The position numbers and the translations under genes were made by a program. This document shows positions 34,851 through 47,100 of a DNA stretch of 64,000 bases, one piece after another. The notes beneath the pieces were generated by a model. The model had not been told where the DNA came from. It was given only the letters and a program-made list of their open reading frames with translations, and searched no databases. Origin of the DNA: Nyssa sinensis (Eukaryota > Streptophyta > Magnoliopsida > Cornales > Nyssaceae); the NCBI GenBank assembly GCA_008638375.1, contig CM018032.1, forward strand, positions 34,858,751 through 34,922,750, in the 5' to 3' direction. Each line of letters begins with the position of its first letter. Position 1 is the first letter of the stretch.

Positions 34851-36076
34851 GAAAATGGGAGAAAATAACTTAGGAATGCTCAAGACCGCCATTAACAAAG
34901 CTCGGTGGAACTGGGTTTTTAACAACGTAAACTGAAGCTTGTTTTGTAAGTGAGGACTTAAATCAGACCTTGAGAGAAGAATAATACAACAAGAATCATT
35001 GAAAATGGTTCAGAAATGAGAGTTTAAGAGAGAGTTCCAAGTTGATGCTCAAAATTGAGCTAACCAAAAATGAACACCAAACCTTATTTAAGAATGGGGG
35101 ATGGAAGAAAATTGAAAATAAAGAACATAGAAACAAAAAATAAACAAATTGGTGGAGAAATGAGCATGAAACAGTGAGTTGTAGGTTCAATGGTGTAAAC
35201 ACTCAATGCACGTAGCATGTATACAGGTTAAGTCATACCTGACTGCGGAAAATATCCGTAGATCGTATATTGCTTGTTGTTACGAGCCAAACATTAAATT
35301 TTGGCTTCCATGTATGTCCCCAAATTTCTCGAAGTTATGCAGGGTTGGCTACTAGAGTTACTTCTTCAATCTTCGCGTTCCAAACCTACTAGAGAGGAAA
35401 AAGTAGAGAGAAAAAGTGTATTATATCTCACAACCACATTACGAAGACCACATATCTACGTATTTATTTTAGATATATATATATATATATATATATATAG
35501 AGGATTTGTTAGGATTCAAAATACTGATCTCTATCAACACATGATAGAGATGTATTTGAATAAGGATAAGAACTTATCCTATCAGTCACTTAAATGGGTC
35601 AAGGCCTATTCCCTAGTGGACGGATCTTATTCACATATGGGTTGATCCAAAACCCAAAAAGTAACATCTCCCACTCGCCCACATAGGGCAAGTTACCTCT
35701 ATGATTTCTCTCAATCTCTTATTTCCTTATATCCTCCTACAGGAAATGGAACGCACTGCCCTCACGAGAAGAACATACAGCCTCACGAGCATAGTTATCA
35801 AATCATCACTTGACCAATAAAAGCACATTACTCAGAAGCATCTCGAATATGCCCAAGACAATTTAATTACATTGGATCCAACACTGTTCAACCTTTCAAG
35901 GGAGTAGTGCTACACCCCTAATATGTAATGCACTCATGACTCGTATCGTAGACAAACACAACACAATCGCCCAGGCTATGAGTCACACTAACACTGGTGT
36001 AATATCAAATCATCTTCCTTAAGCCCTCAGATCAATCATATTAGACTCAACCACTTTCCCAGGGAGTTAGAAGCTT

Positions 36077-37755
36077 ATGGGTGTTGAGATGGGAATTGGA
36101 ATGGCTCTACAACACCCTAGAATCTCTCTTGACAGGAAAACACAGAGTGGTGTTTCCTCTTGGAGTGCATGGGAGAAATCAAAGTCTCTTCTTATGGAAA
36201 TGATCCAATCGAAGGGGGAGTTATATGCGCCTAGAAGGTCGATCACAGTGGGGGATACGACTTCTTTTTTTGCCAGAAGACATTTTGAAAGATGGTTGGT
36301 CAATCTACTGCACAAGCCTTCAGATTGTTAGGGTTGTCAACTCCAAGAACTGCCACAACCCCTAAGTGGTCATACTTGGAAGCCTGTAAGATCGACGTTT
36401 GGCCTCTAGAAACTGTGATGGTGGAGTCGCAGCCGGCAACCGCTCATGAAGACATAGTGATCCACATAGGCTCTTGCAAGATTCGGTTTAAATATCTTCG
36501 GCGTTGTTTAATCGGCAGATTCAGCTATATGAACACACTAGTTCCAGACAAGCTGAAGATTCAGAAATGGGCACTCAAGAAATGGGGGATCCAAGCTGGA
36601 TTGAAGGTTCTTGACTTGAATGGCACATGGTTTCTCTTTAAGCTGCCGTCGGTAGAAGAGGCTACTAGGATTCTCAGTCGCAGAAACTGGTCCTTCGAGG
36701 GGCTAACAGTGACCCTGCAACCTTGGTCCCCATCGGGTTGCTGTTCGGGTTTGAAAGAAGATGGCCTAATCTGGATAAGGCTTATGGGCTTACCAGCCTT
36801 TCTTTGGAGTACGGAAGTCTTCCGAGCTATGGGGAATCACTGCGGCCACTTCGTGAAGCCGGACGAGGCCACAGCCGAGCGCCATCACTTGAGATGGGCA
36901 AGAATACTAGTAAAAGGTCGACTGGAGAATGTTCCAGCCTCCCTCAGCATCAAATGTGGATCTTGGTCATTTTCGATCCCGATTTGGTCGGAAACTGGTC
37001 CGACGTGCACTGGGGTTGATTTGAGACGGCCGAAAGTTGCAGCGGCTACCGGAGGAGGTGGAAGGGAAGCTTCAGACGCTCACGCGCCAGGGGCGCGTCA
37101 GACCTCTAGTTCCCACTCTGTCAGGGGAGGGACGCATGGTGAACAACGATAGGCTCTCTCCTCTGCTCGTACGGACGATTCAAATTTCAGATCTAAAGCA
37201 ATTGCGAAAGGGTCACGTGATGAATGGAAGGATCCATAATGCACATAGGGCTATATAGGTTTAGGCCATTCAAATTCTAACAATGTTGGGCCGGCCCATC
37301 ATCAAATTAAAAGAAACGGAAGAAGAAGCTTGGGCCATCATTTCACGCCTGAGACTTTACTCAATGGTCTGGATAAGAGGCGCCCACTTTTGCCCCAACG
37401 GGAAGAAGGTCTAATAGGAGGGTTTAGGCCAGCCCATGCTCATATCTATGCGCCTAAGCCCAGCTCGGGGCATGCCGATATGAAGGAGGTTTCTTTTAAA
37501 ATGCAGGTTGGTTTTGGAAATGTAACAGTAGCAACAGAAATAGTTGCTGCAACCACCAAAGAGGTTTTCAGGAATTCTATTTTAGGGGAGCAGTGCGTTG
37601 ATGCAGCCATCGAAGAAGGCTTCAAGGTTTTAGCTCCAGGGAAGGAAATCGTTGCTGCAACCATCGAAGAGAGCTTCAAGGATTCTGCATCACGAAAGGA
37701 GAAGAAAAAGGAAAGAAAAGACAAGCAGGCAGCGGCAACGCAAGGGGACGCCTAG
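36077..37755 (+). pseudogene. LINE ORF1 remnant (DUF4283-like RNA-binding protein)
   Basis: Frames at 36077-36331, 36292-37152 and 37330-37755 together cover ORF1. The second contains the DUF4283-like stretch with RFSYMNTLVPDKLKIQKWAL, NGTWFLFKLPSVEEATRIL and IRLMGLPAFLW. It is broken by at least two frameshifts. Repeated VAATIEESF-like segments occur in the C-terminal part (37,540-37,690). Confidence 0.75.
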
Positions 37756-38345
37756 CACAGAGGGGCACGTTTCAGACCATAGTAGTATGTTGGACGAACG
37801 GTAGTTCCTCCGATACCTGGAACACAGTTACTGCAATGATGCCAGCCAACATAACTAGATAGCTGAGTGCTCCTTTGCTGTAGAAGTTGAACTGAATTCA
37901 GTTCAGGGCATGAACCCTCTATCAGTGGATCAAGTGGGCGAAGTGGCTTTGCGAAATCAGGTTCTATCGGATAACCCAGCAGATTACCATCCCTTAGCAG
38001 TTCTACTACCGACAGATTATTCCAATGCCTCCACCCAAATTCAAGTGAAGGCGCCATTAGCAGCGTTCTTATATCATCAACAGACTTTAAATGGGAAATG
38101 GTGAGTAAAATTCTAGGTGTTCCGTGTGCAGGCTTTAAGGATCGCATAGTGGAGTTATTTAGAGAAATTGTGCTGTGTAATTCCTTATCTAAAACCAGTC
38201 CTAGAATTTCTACTGAGAACGACAAGGAGGATAAGTCAGCAAAACACCTGAGAAGAGTAATGAAAGAGTTGTCATGCTCGATTAATTATGGGGGCAGCAA
38301 GGAGATAAAGGTTCTTATTGATGGCACCGAGAAGATTTAGTTTCT

Positions 38346-39330
38346 ATGCATTTAAAATTTTTATCTTGGAATGTGAGGGGTTTAAATGATCTGGACAAAC
38401 GAGTAGTTATCAAAGGATTATTATAGGAATGGAGGCCTATAGTTATATACCTTCAGGAAACTAAAATGGGGTGTATTTCGAGAACCTTTGTTCATTCCAT
38501 TTGGGGGTCCAGATGGATTAAGTGGCTTGCTTTGGATGTCCATAGCATGGCAGGAGGTATCTTAGTAGCATGGGACTCGCGGTTGATGAATTGTATTGAG
38601 CATATAGTGGGAGAGTTCTCCATCTCTTACAAGTTTAACTTGCTTTCCAACTCTCTCGTGTGGGGTTTTTGTGGCATCTACGGGCCAGTGGTTAATGGTG
38701 TCAGGGGTTTATTTTGGGATGAGCTGCAGTCGTCGCTTTCTTCCTAGCAAGTCCTGTTGGTGTATAGGGGGGATTTCAATGTTGTTCGGAGCCCGAATGA
38801 AAGATTAGGGGGTAAAAGGCTGACTTCGGCTATGAGAAGCTTTAACGAGTTCATTAATTCCCAAAGCCTGATGGATTTCAATTTGGAGGGAGGACGGTTC
38901 ACTTGGTCCAGAGGAGGTCATCAGTCGGCTATGTCTTGGTTGGATAGATTTTTGGTATCTCACAACTGGGAAGATGTCTTTCCAGGTATCTCCTAAAAGT
39001 GTCTCCTGAGGCCTTATTCTGATCATCACCCCATCATGCTGTACTACGGGAGTTTTAGCGCAGGAAAGAGTCCCTTTAGATTTGAGAACATGTGGCTTGA
39101 ATCTGATGACTTTGTGGAGTTGGTGAAAAATTGGTGGGATTCTTATGTTGTGTCTGGGTCTCTAAGCTATTGTCTTGCCAGAAAAATGAAGCTCCTTAAA
39201 GTTGATATGAAAAAGTGGAACCATAAGGTTTTTGGTTCACTTCAGGTTAAAAAACAGTTTTTGCTGAACAATTTATTGGAGTTGGATAGGAAGGATCAGC
39301 TAGGGCTCTCTTTCTGCTGAAAAAAAGGTT
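38346..39330 (+). pseudogene. LINE ORF2 endonuclease domain remnant
   Basis: It starts MHLKFLSWNVRGLND, the usual start of plant L1 ORF2. It shows LQETKMG, GDFNVVRSPNER and SDHHP, the APE-type endonuclease motifs. Stops at about 38424, 38745 and 38994 interrupt it. Confidence 0.88.
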
Positions 39331-41210
39331 GAGAGAGAAGGTTTAAAGGGCCAGATTGGGAAGATTCTCAAGATGGAGAAGATCCTTTGGAGGCAGAAAT
39401 CTAGGGCCATTTGACTTAGAGAGGGAGACCGCAATACTAAATTCTTCCACAGAATGGCTTCTACTCACTACTAGGAAGAATAACATCTCCTCCATTGCTC
39501 TTGATAATCAAGTTCTCACTGAGAAAGATTCCATTAGAAAAGGTGTTGTTGATTTCTTTTCCAGCCTTTACTTAGAGCCGCACAGTTGGAGACCTGGGGT
39601 GGCTGATCTATGCTTGGAAAGACTGAATAAGGATGATTCCTCTAATTTGGAGATCCCCTTTTCGGAAGATGAAGTGGTGAGAGCTTTAGAGGCATGCAAT
39701 GGGGATAAAGCCCTAAGTCCTGATGGATTCACTATGGTTTTTTTTAAAAAAATGCTGGGGCGTTCTGAAAGTAGATATTATGGCGGTCTTTGAAGATTTT
39801 CACAGGGAAGGGAGTTTTGAACTGTAGCCTCAATGCCTCTTTCATTGCCCTCATTCCTAAAAAGGAAGGAGCTACTAGTATCAAGGATTTTCGTCCTATA
39901 AGTCTTGTGAGCAGTGTTTACAAGCTAATTGCAAAGGTCTTCTCCTTAAGGATGAGAACATTATGGGCAATATCATCTCTTCCAGTCAGAATGCTTTTGT
40001 GGAGGGTAGGTAAATTCTGGATGCGGCTCTCACTCTAATGAATGCATTGATTCTAGGAGAAAGCAGAACAGGAAGGGTCTCATTTGCAAATTGGATATTG
40101 AGAAGGCTTTTGATCATGTTAGCTGGAGCTTTTTGATGGGTATGCTGGCAAAGATGGGCTTTGGGGCCAAATGGAGGAAGTGGATACAATCATGTATATC
40201 CATAATCTCATTTTCGGTCCTCGTCAATGAATCCCCTTCGAGTTTTTTCCGTTCTTTTAGAGGGTTGAGGCAGGGGATATCCTCTATCCCCCTACCTCTT
40301 CATGATAGCTATAGAGGCCTTGAGTCACTTTTTGTCTCGTACGAAGGAGGTTGGTCTTGTCAAAGGTTTTCAGTTGGGGGACAACAAAGGCGGTGGAATT
40401 GATATTTTCCATCTTTTGTTTGCTGACGATACCATCATTTTCTATGACCCTATAGTCCACCAGTTTCATTTTGTTCAGTGCATTCTTGTTTGCTTTGAAG
40501 CTGTGTCAGGTTTGCGAATCAACCTTGCAAAAAGCAGCATTACTCCGGTTGGGTCGATTCCTGAGTTGGATTTGTTAGCCCAAAGTGGGTAGCTTTCCCT
40601 CGGCTTATTTGGGCCTTCCGCTGGGTGCTTGTCCACGTTCCGTTGGGGTTTGGGATCTTATGGTTAGAAGATTTCTTAGGAAATTGTCAGGATGGAAAGC
40701 TCAACTCCTGTCAAAGGGAGGCAGACTCACCCTTGTCAAAAGCACCTTAGCCAATCTCCCAACCTATTTCATGTCCCTTTTCCCCATTCTGAAGACTGTG
40801 AGTAGGAGGCTTGAGAAGATTCAGCGGGACTTCTTATGGTGTCATGAAGGGGAGAACAAAAAGATACACCTAGTTGCTTGGGATAAAATTAAGAAGTCGG
40901 TGACACACGGGGGATTAGGGGTAAAAGACTTGGGTACCTTTAATATAGCCCTATTAGGGAAATGGTTATGGAGATTTGGGGAAAGAAATGAGGAGCTTTG
41001 GCTGGGAGATCATCACTGCTAAGTATGGGTTTGATTCTGGAGGATGGTGCTCGGGCAATGTGGAGAGGTCAAGGGGATGTGGTCCCTGGGGTTACATTAG
41101 AGATGGATGGTCGACATTCATGGTAAGATGCCGTTTTGTTCTCGAAAATGGTGGTAGGGTGAAATTTTGGGATGATGTCCTAGACTGGGGACGAGTTACT
41201 GAGGGCAAAA
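39331..41210 (+). pseudogene. LINE ORF2 reverse transcriptase remnant
   Basis: The motifs in order are [40 protein letters not shown], and FADDT near 40420 with both catalytic Asp present. YLGLPLGACPRS lies downstream. The frame shifts several times. Confidence 0.88.
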
Positions 41211-41452
41211 TTCCCTAGATTATACAGCCTGGCTAGCAATATAGAGGCTTGGGCTAGTGAGTGTTTGGAGAAAGTTAGGAACAAGCTTATCTGGACTCCC
41301 CGATTTAGAAGAGACTTTTTTGATTAGGAGCTAGAAGAGGTGGGCTATTTCTTCGTTACCTCAATGATTTCTGGGCTAGAGAAGATATGGAGGATAAGAG
41401 AGATTGGAGGCCGGATAAGAAATCCTTTTTTGTTTGATCCTTCTATAAAAGC

Positions 41453-41983
41453 ATGTTTGATTCAGATAGCTCTCCCTTTCCTTGGAAGCTCATTTGCTAT
41501 TCAAAAGTCCCCCCTAAAGCTTCTTTCTTTGCTTGGGAAGTTTTTTGGAAGGCAATTTTAACGGTGGATAATTTGAAGAAAAGAGGCTTTTTATTGGCTA
41601 GTAGATGCTACCTTTGTAAGAACGAGGAGGAAAGGGTGGATCACTTGCTCATCCACTGCCATGTCTCATCGAGCTGTTGGAATATTATTTTTGCTTTGTT
41701 TGGCTTCTCATGGGTAATGCCAGGCACAGTAAAAGATCTCTTGTTGGTTTGGGAAGGATGCAATCTTCCAAAGGGGATTAAGAAAGTTTGGAGAATAGCT
41801 CTAATTTGCCTCTTGTGGAGCATCTGGACTGAAAGGAACAACCGTGTTTTTGAATATTTGGAGCTCGTTACTCCTCTCTTTAAAGATGCTTTTTTGCGTT
41901 TATTATTTTTTTGGGCCAAAGAGGCTTTTCCTGTAAATGTCTCTTCTTTTGTAGATTTTTTGGATTCTCTTAAACAGATGTAA
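41453..41983 (+). pseudogene. LINE ORF2 C-terminal zinc-binding domain (zf-RVT)
   Basis: A 176-codon open frame holds PPKASFFAWEVFWKAILTVD, the Cx2C-x8-Hx4C cluster CYLCKNEEERVDHLLIHC and WSIWTERNNRVF, the usual tail of plant LINE ORF2. It ends just before the 3' UTR and poly-A. Confidence 0.88.
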
Positions 41984-42055
41984 GCTTTTGGGGTTTTTGC
42001 CCTTTTTGGGCACCATTATATATACAAATTTTACTTATCAAAAAAAAAAAAAAAG

Positions 42056-42310
42056 TAGCGACATCGAATATCCTCTTCATGACATAGTCTTAGGTTAAAC
42101 AATAGTATAAGTAGGATCCAATGATCCAAGTGGCTCACAAAGCAATGAAGCACGGTATTCATTCACCGCTCCCACTATCAGTTGATACAACACATACAGT
42201 ATGAAATGTATGCTATGGCGTCATCCCACAAATGAGCATGTCACTGAACAAATTAGCAAATAATATCATATGAATCTGGGTCTAGTCACTAACAAGCGCC
42301 TAACCTGAGT
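42056..42310. repeat. Unclassified repeat fragment between LINE and Gypsy
   Basis: This non-coding stretch (CCGCTCCCACTATCAGTTG and neighbours) resembles, in style, the sequence at 35,650-36,060. It may be the other half of a single older element split by the LINE. Confidence 0.35.
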
Positions 42311-43075
42311 TGTAACATCCCCAACCCAATTAAGCAAAGCAATTAACGATATGACAATTATCATAAGTTAATTTGCTTAATAACTATGGGTGATGCTAGA
42401 TATGACTATAACTAATGACTCAGAATACAGAAGTAAAGATATAAATGACGTAAATAATTAAGTCTAAATTAGATACGACCGAGGTTAAAATGCAATGTAA
42501 TGCCGAGAGCAATGATTTGATAGGAAATAACGACAAGTGTAAATTGAAGAATTATACACCCCGGTAAATGTGAAAAATTAATGTTCTTGAGAAAAATTAA
42601 TGTGAAGCACAAAGAGAGCGCGTTTAATCAAAATTATTTTGATAATGATGATGGACTATTAGATTAATTAAAATATGTTTAAATATATCAAGGCGAGACA
42701 ATGAAGGCTATGGAAGCCAATCAGATCGTGAATTTACGAAATTGAAGAAATACAAGTAAATCGAGAATTTCTTGATAAAAATAATATGGTTTCAGCATAA
42801 AACTAGACACGATGGAATGTGTTAAAAATAAAATTAATAACATGAAGAAGAAGCGTGCAAGAATCAAAAATGTGGTAAGGAAATTAAAATGCAATTTTGG
42901 GAATTCAAGAAACGCACCCAAAATGCCAAACAAGGCATAAGGAGAAAAATATTTGAAAAAGAGCCAAAAGTGTTGGCCAAAGGACTTGAACCCTAGACCA
43001 AGAATGAGGAGAAACCAAAACCCAAAAAGAAAGCCACTTGGGCTACAAGAACTTTTGTGCTATATAATACATAGG

Positions 43076-43106
<31 letters not shown>

Positions 43107-43282
43107 AAACCAAAGTTCAAAAATTCAGCACACTCAAAATGAGGTGGTAGCACCCTATTGGCCACCGCTCTCCTCCACCAACCATCTTTCATGCAGCTAT
43201 ATGCACATATATATATATATATATAAATATAAACATATATACAAGATATAATGATGGTGTTCTACCTAGGGGAGGGGGTTGT

Positions 43283-43338
43283 GTGTGAAAGAAAGACTAA
43301 TGAGTGTGTTGTGTGAAAGAAAGACTAATGAGTGTGTT
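43283..43338 (+). repeat. 28-bp tandem duplication private to the 5' LTR
   Basis: GTGTGAAAGAAAGACTAATG plus eight bases occurs twice here and once at the matching place (about 50982) in the 3' LTR. Confidence 0.85.
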
Positions 43339-44480
43339 GTGTGCATATAGGAGTGTGATGTGAGGCCTTGCAAGTCAAACTTGCATTGTGAGTGTGTGCT
43401 TGTAGGGTTTGGGTAGAGAGAGAAAGTGAGGTAGAGAGAGAAAGTGAAGGAAGAAGAAAGAGCTAAAGAAGAAGAAGGGAGTTCATGCATGCAATAGGGT
43501 TGTTGAGGATTCAATGACTTGAGGCAAGAAGAAGGAAGTCACCATTGAAGGTAAAACTCTAACCCACTATGTGTTTCTCTCTCTAGAAAATCATGTTAAA
43601 ATATGCTGTTTAAAGGTCTAAATTTGCATGCATGCATATGATACTGAGAAAAGGGAGAAAAATGGTAGAAGGTGGCTTGGTTAAACTAAGAAGAAACTAT
43701 ACAACTAGTTGACCCGAAATGGTGATAATTATTGTTTTGTGTAAAATTTGCCTTAAGCTTAAAACAATTCGCATGGCTCGAAAGAGCACTGGACATAAAT
43801 CATATTGCAAGTTGAATTAATGAAAATGGTCAAGACACCAAGGAGAACTATAGAGTTACAGGTACAACCATGGAAGGTTGGGTAGGTTGATATTTAGGGC
43901 TCTTGTATGGCTAGGGCAGTGTAGAAGCATTCCTCAAGGTCGTAGCAAACTCTATAAAAAATTGGGGGTCAAAACAGCAAGATAAAAGCCACGAAATAGT
44001 AAAAAGAAATCGGGCCGAAAAAACAGGGCTCACCAGAGCTCCGATTGTAACACCCCTGTTGATAGCCTAAACCTTGCCCAAATTCAAAACCTATCATATG
44101 TTTAAAATCCCCAAGAAACATAGGTGAGAACCCCGTTGAACAATGATCGAAATTCCACTTGCGGCTAGCTACCGACGTTGGAGAAGACGCTAGAACACTC
44201 GCTGGAGCGATGGGGACGAAGCACAGTAATGAGTCGATTATCGTTACGGGTTCGGGTTATAGCCAGATCCAAAGGGGTATGGGCTTTAGTGGGACGACGT
44301 TGTTTTGGGCTAAGGGTTTTATTTTATGTGATAAAAGTCAGTTTGGTTGCGAGGGTAAGAAATTCAAATTGGTGTTCACTGTTGGGCTAGGGATATCCTA
44401 TCCTGGTTCAGCCTAGAATCTGCTGTTTGATTATGCCTTAATTAGAAAAAAAAAGGGGGAAATGAAGGAAGGGAAATGCA

Positions 44481-44575
44481 GTCAGGGGGATTCGAACCCC
44501 TGAAGCGCGTGAACCAAGGGTTCTAAGCCATCTAAGGCTACCACCGTGCCATTGAGGCACGTGTGGTCACATTCT
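44481..44575 (-). repeat. tRNA-like Pol III box segment inside the LTR
   Basis: On the minus strand TGGCACGGTGGTAG resembles an A box. About 50 bases later GGTTCGAATCC is a perfect B box in a T-arm-like stem (CAGGGG/CCCCTG). A diverged copy lies at 52163-52255 in the 3' LTR. A complete tRNA cloverleaf is not formed, because the acceptor ends do not pair. Confidence 0.55.
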
Positions 44576-45133
44576 CACCCTAATAATATATAATATTAGT
44601 TTAATGAATTAATTTAATTAATTAATTTTTAAGATAATCCCCGATGGCCGAATAAAGTAAGTGAATAGTATTTTCTTTATGTTTTGGGCATTCTAGATCC
44701 AATGGTGAGGTCCGTTTTAGATACGGGACTTCAAAAAATTTAGACACGTAAAATAAAAATTACCAATTTGTCCTTAGTGATGTCCAAAGCCAAATTGGAA
44801 ACCGTAAAAGCCTAAACCAACTTTCTTTGACGTCTTGGACTCAATAGTAGAGTCTAAATTAGTAAAAGAGATACTTATAGTAACGAGGCATAAAATTTGA
44901 TGAATAGCATTAAAACTGAGACGTGTTTACTAATGTATAGGAAACTTAAAGGAAAAGAGAAGGTCACAAGATACTGAACTAGAGCACACTGAAAAGGTAA
45001 GTAAACCCCTATCTCTTACACGTGGTCTTCCAATCCACGTTCATTCCATTACTGCCAATTTTGTACTCTCGTATGTACCAACTGTTATTGCTCCATAATT
45101 GATATTGTCCTATCTTGTGGGTGCTTATTGATT

Positions 45134-45350
45134 GCTATATCATTAAATGTTATGTTGTACTGCGCCTTGAAAGGCCTACTGTATGTGTTCACTGAATGAT
45201 ATTCCATTTTTATGCACTTCTTATGGAATCACGAATAATCATGATTTATTGTGAATGCTATAAGAAGTGCATAAAAATGGAATATCATTCAGTGAACACA
45301 TATAGTAGGCCTTTCAAGGCGCAATACAACATAACATTTAATGATATAGC
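45134..45350 (+). repeat. Large inverted duplication (90-bp arms, 37-bp spacer)
   Basis: Arms 45134-45223 and 45261-45350 are reverse complements with only two mismatches. The 3' LTR (about 52,830-52,945) has the left arm and spacer but not the right arm. Confidence 0.92.
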
Positions 45351-46282
45351 ATTGAATGTCGGATTTGTGCTCAGTCACAATATCCATCCGATGCTTTTTG
45401 ATTGATAGGACCTCCGGGTCGATTGACAGGACATACGGGTCGATTGACAAGACATATGGAAATGAGGGCGTTTTTATGCATTGAGTTATGAAGGCATTGT
45501 ATATGCATTGAGGTTAAGAGGGGGTATGCCGGGCCCCAAAAGACCGAGGGTCTGCCAAACCCTGAACAGAGTAAATGCATCACTTATGTTTGACTGATAT
45601 GTTTACGTTTGTTTGATTTATAGGATGTTGCCATTCGCTATGAATAATTCTATATTGATAGTTCACTGATTGATTATACATGATTGTGACGGATTTATTG
45701 TGGTAGTATTCTTATGTTGATTGATGTTTATTGAGCTTTTCCATGTTCATGCTAGCACCACTACTCATGCTTGATTATTGTGACTTACTGTTCATTGGCC
45801 ATTGTGGCATTTTACCATTAACTACAACTATTGTCATGATTGGCTATCATGTTCACCCTATGAGTTCATATTTTTCTATGTTAATCCTAACCCGTGTCTG
45901 AGATGGGCTTTTACTTATTGAGCTTTGGTAGCTCACCCCACTTACGTATTTTTCAGGTGAGAATGCTGCAGGACCACAGTAGAAGTCCAGGGGGCATAGG
46001 GGGACAGTTGAGGAGTATGACAGAAGTGAATATAGTTCTCCTATGTACTCACCACCTAAGAGTGGCATTATGTTAAGTTTATGTCGATTTACATTTTTCA
46101 GTTGACAAACAATATTTTATATTAAGACTTCCGCTGATGTAATGTTTAAGTTTTACATTATATATATATATATATATAGTGGTCATTGATACTGATACAA
46201 AAGAAAGAAAAAAGTAGGGACGGCCATTGGGTCGGCCCGCGATACGAGATCGGCACAGGATGGGTTTTGGGTTGTGACAGCT

Positions 46283-46294
46283 TGGTATCAGAGC
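46283..46294 (+). other. Gypsy primer-binding site
   Basis: TGGTATCAGAGC, three bases after the LTR end, is complementary to the 3' end of initiator Met-tRNA. Confidence 0.9.
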
Positions 46295-46669
46295 GAAGTC
46301 TTAGGTTCTAGTGAGTGATGGGAAACAGGATTAGAGTACTAAGATTCTTGAGTCTAAGAAGTCGATATATAGATAACACTATGATAGATTTCCACACTAT
46401 GTTAGACTCTTACGTAAGTGCTAACCACTACTATTTAAATTGATTTAATTCTTACACCATGTTAGACTTATAGATTTGATTTTCACGCTATGTTAGACTT
46501 GTATATAGATGTTAACTACTAAGGCTAAACTCGATTCGATTCACTTAAACTCGATAGACTATATTGACTTGGTAAGACTGAATGATTAGACTCTTATGGG
46601 AGATTATGTTGACTTGGTAAGACTATGAATGATTAGACTCTTATGGGAATGCTAACCTTTCATCTTTTA

Positions 46670-47100
46670 CAGCAAGATAGTTTGTAACCGAAATACTACA
46701 ACTGTGACAGACCGATTATACCGGCTTGAGCACTTTATGAACAGAGTCATAAAGGCTCTACCCAAAGCCAAACCCCAGCGGTCAACTACTTATACTGAAG
46801 CAGTAATACTGGTCACTGAACAGAGTGGATAGGGATTTGCCAAAGGAAAGGAAAATTATAAGCCAAGAGACAATCAGGGCAAGGGGCAGGGACCCTCATC
46901 TTCCAAGCCCAAAGCCGGATCTCGAAACACAAGGCCTATCCAGAAAAGGGCCAACTACAAAAGAGGCACACTTAAATGCCTCACCTGTCAAAAAGCTTAC
47001 TAGGGGCAATGCCTTAAGAGTACTAACGCTTACTACTATTGCGGCTGTATTGGACATTTCATAAGGAACTGTCCCCAGAATAAATCTATAACCTCTACCA
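46670..47100 (+). pseudogene. Gypsy gag remnant with decayed zinc knuckle
   Basis: In one frame interrupted by stops I read DRLYRLEHFMNRVIKALPKA, then KGKENYKPRDNQGKGQG. The knuckle is YCGCIGHFIRNCP near 47035-47075. The first Cys of the Cx2Cx4Hx4C knuckle has been replaced. It resembles the gag C-terminus of chromovirus-like plant Gypsy elements. Confidence 0.6.

Larger units (their letters stand above)
33291..36065. other. Intergenic region downstream of POLD1
   Basis: This is AT-rich non-coding sequence with (TA)n at 34339-34353 and 35471-35501, (GA)n tracts, and one signal-peptide-like short ORF. From about 35,450 it resembles part of a retrotransposon (CTCCCACTCGCCCACATAGG) that seems to resume at 42,056 after the LINE. 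Confidence 0.55.
36066..42055 (+). mobile_element. Near full-length L1-type LINE, coding-dead
   Basis: This non-LTR retrotransposon of about 6 kb has ORF1 (36.1-37.8 kb), ORF2 with endonuclease, reverse transcriptase and zinc-binding tail (38.3-42.0 kb), and a terminal A-run at about 42041-42055 after ACTTATC. Several stops and frameshifts break both ORFs. The left boundary is estimated from where the flanking repeat stops. No target duplication could be found. The length matches a full plant L1, so it was probably inserted without 5' truncation. Confidence 0.88.
42311..46279 (+). repeat. Gypsy 5' LTR (3,969 bp)
   Basis: It starts TGTAACATCCCCAACCC and ends GGGTTGTGACA, next to the primer-binding site. 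Compared with the 3' copy it carries a 28-bp tandem duplication (43283-43338) and a 90-bp-arm inverted duplication (45134-45350). It also holds (TA)n tracts at 43077-43101 and 46161-46180. Confidence 0.9.

Noticed and set aside
44481..44575. A tRNA gene on the minus strand with a perfect B box
   Set aside because: The acceptor ends do not pair and no convincing anticodon arm forms. It is duplicated with the LTR, so I list it as a tRNA-like segment only.
45196..45405. 69-codon ORF across the palindrome
   Set aside because: It exists only because of the inverted duplication in one LTR and is absent from the other LTR.
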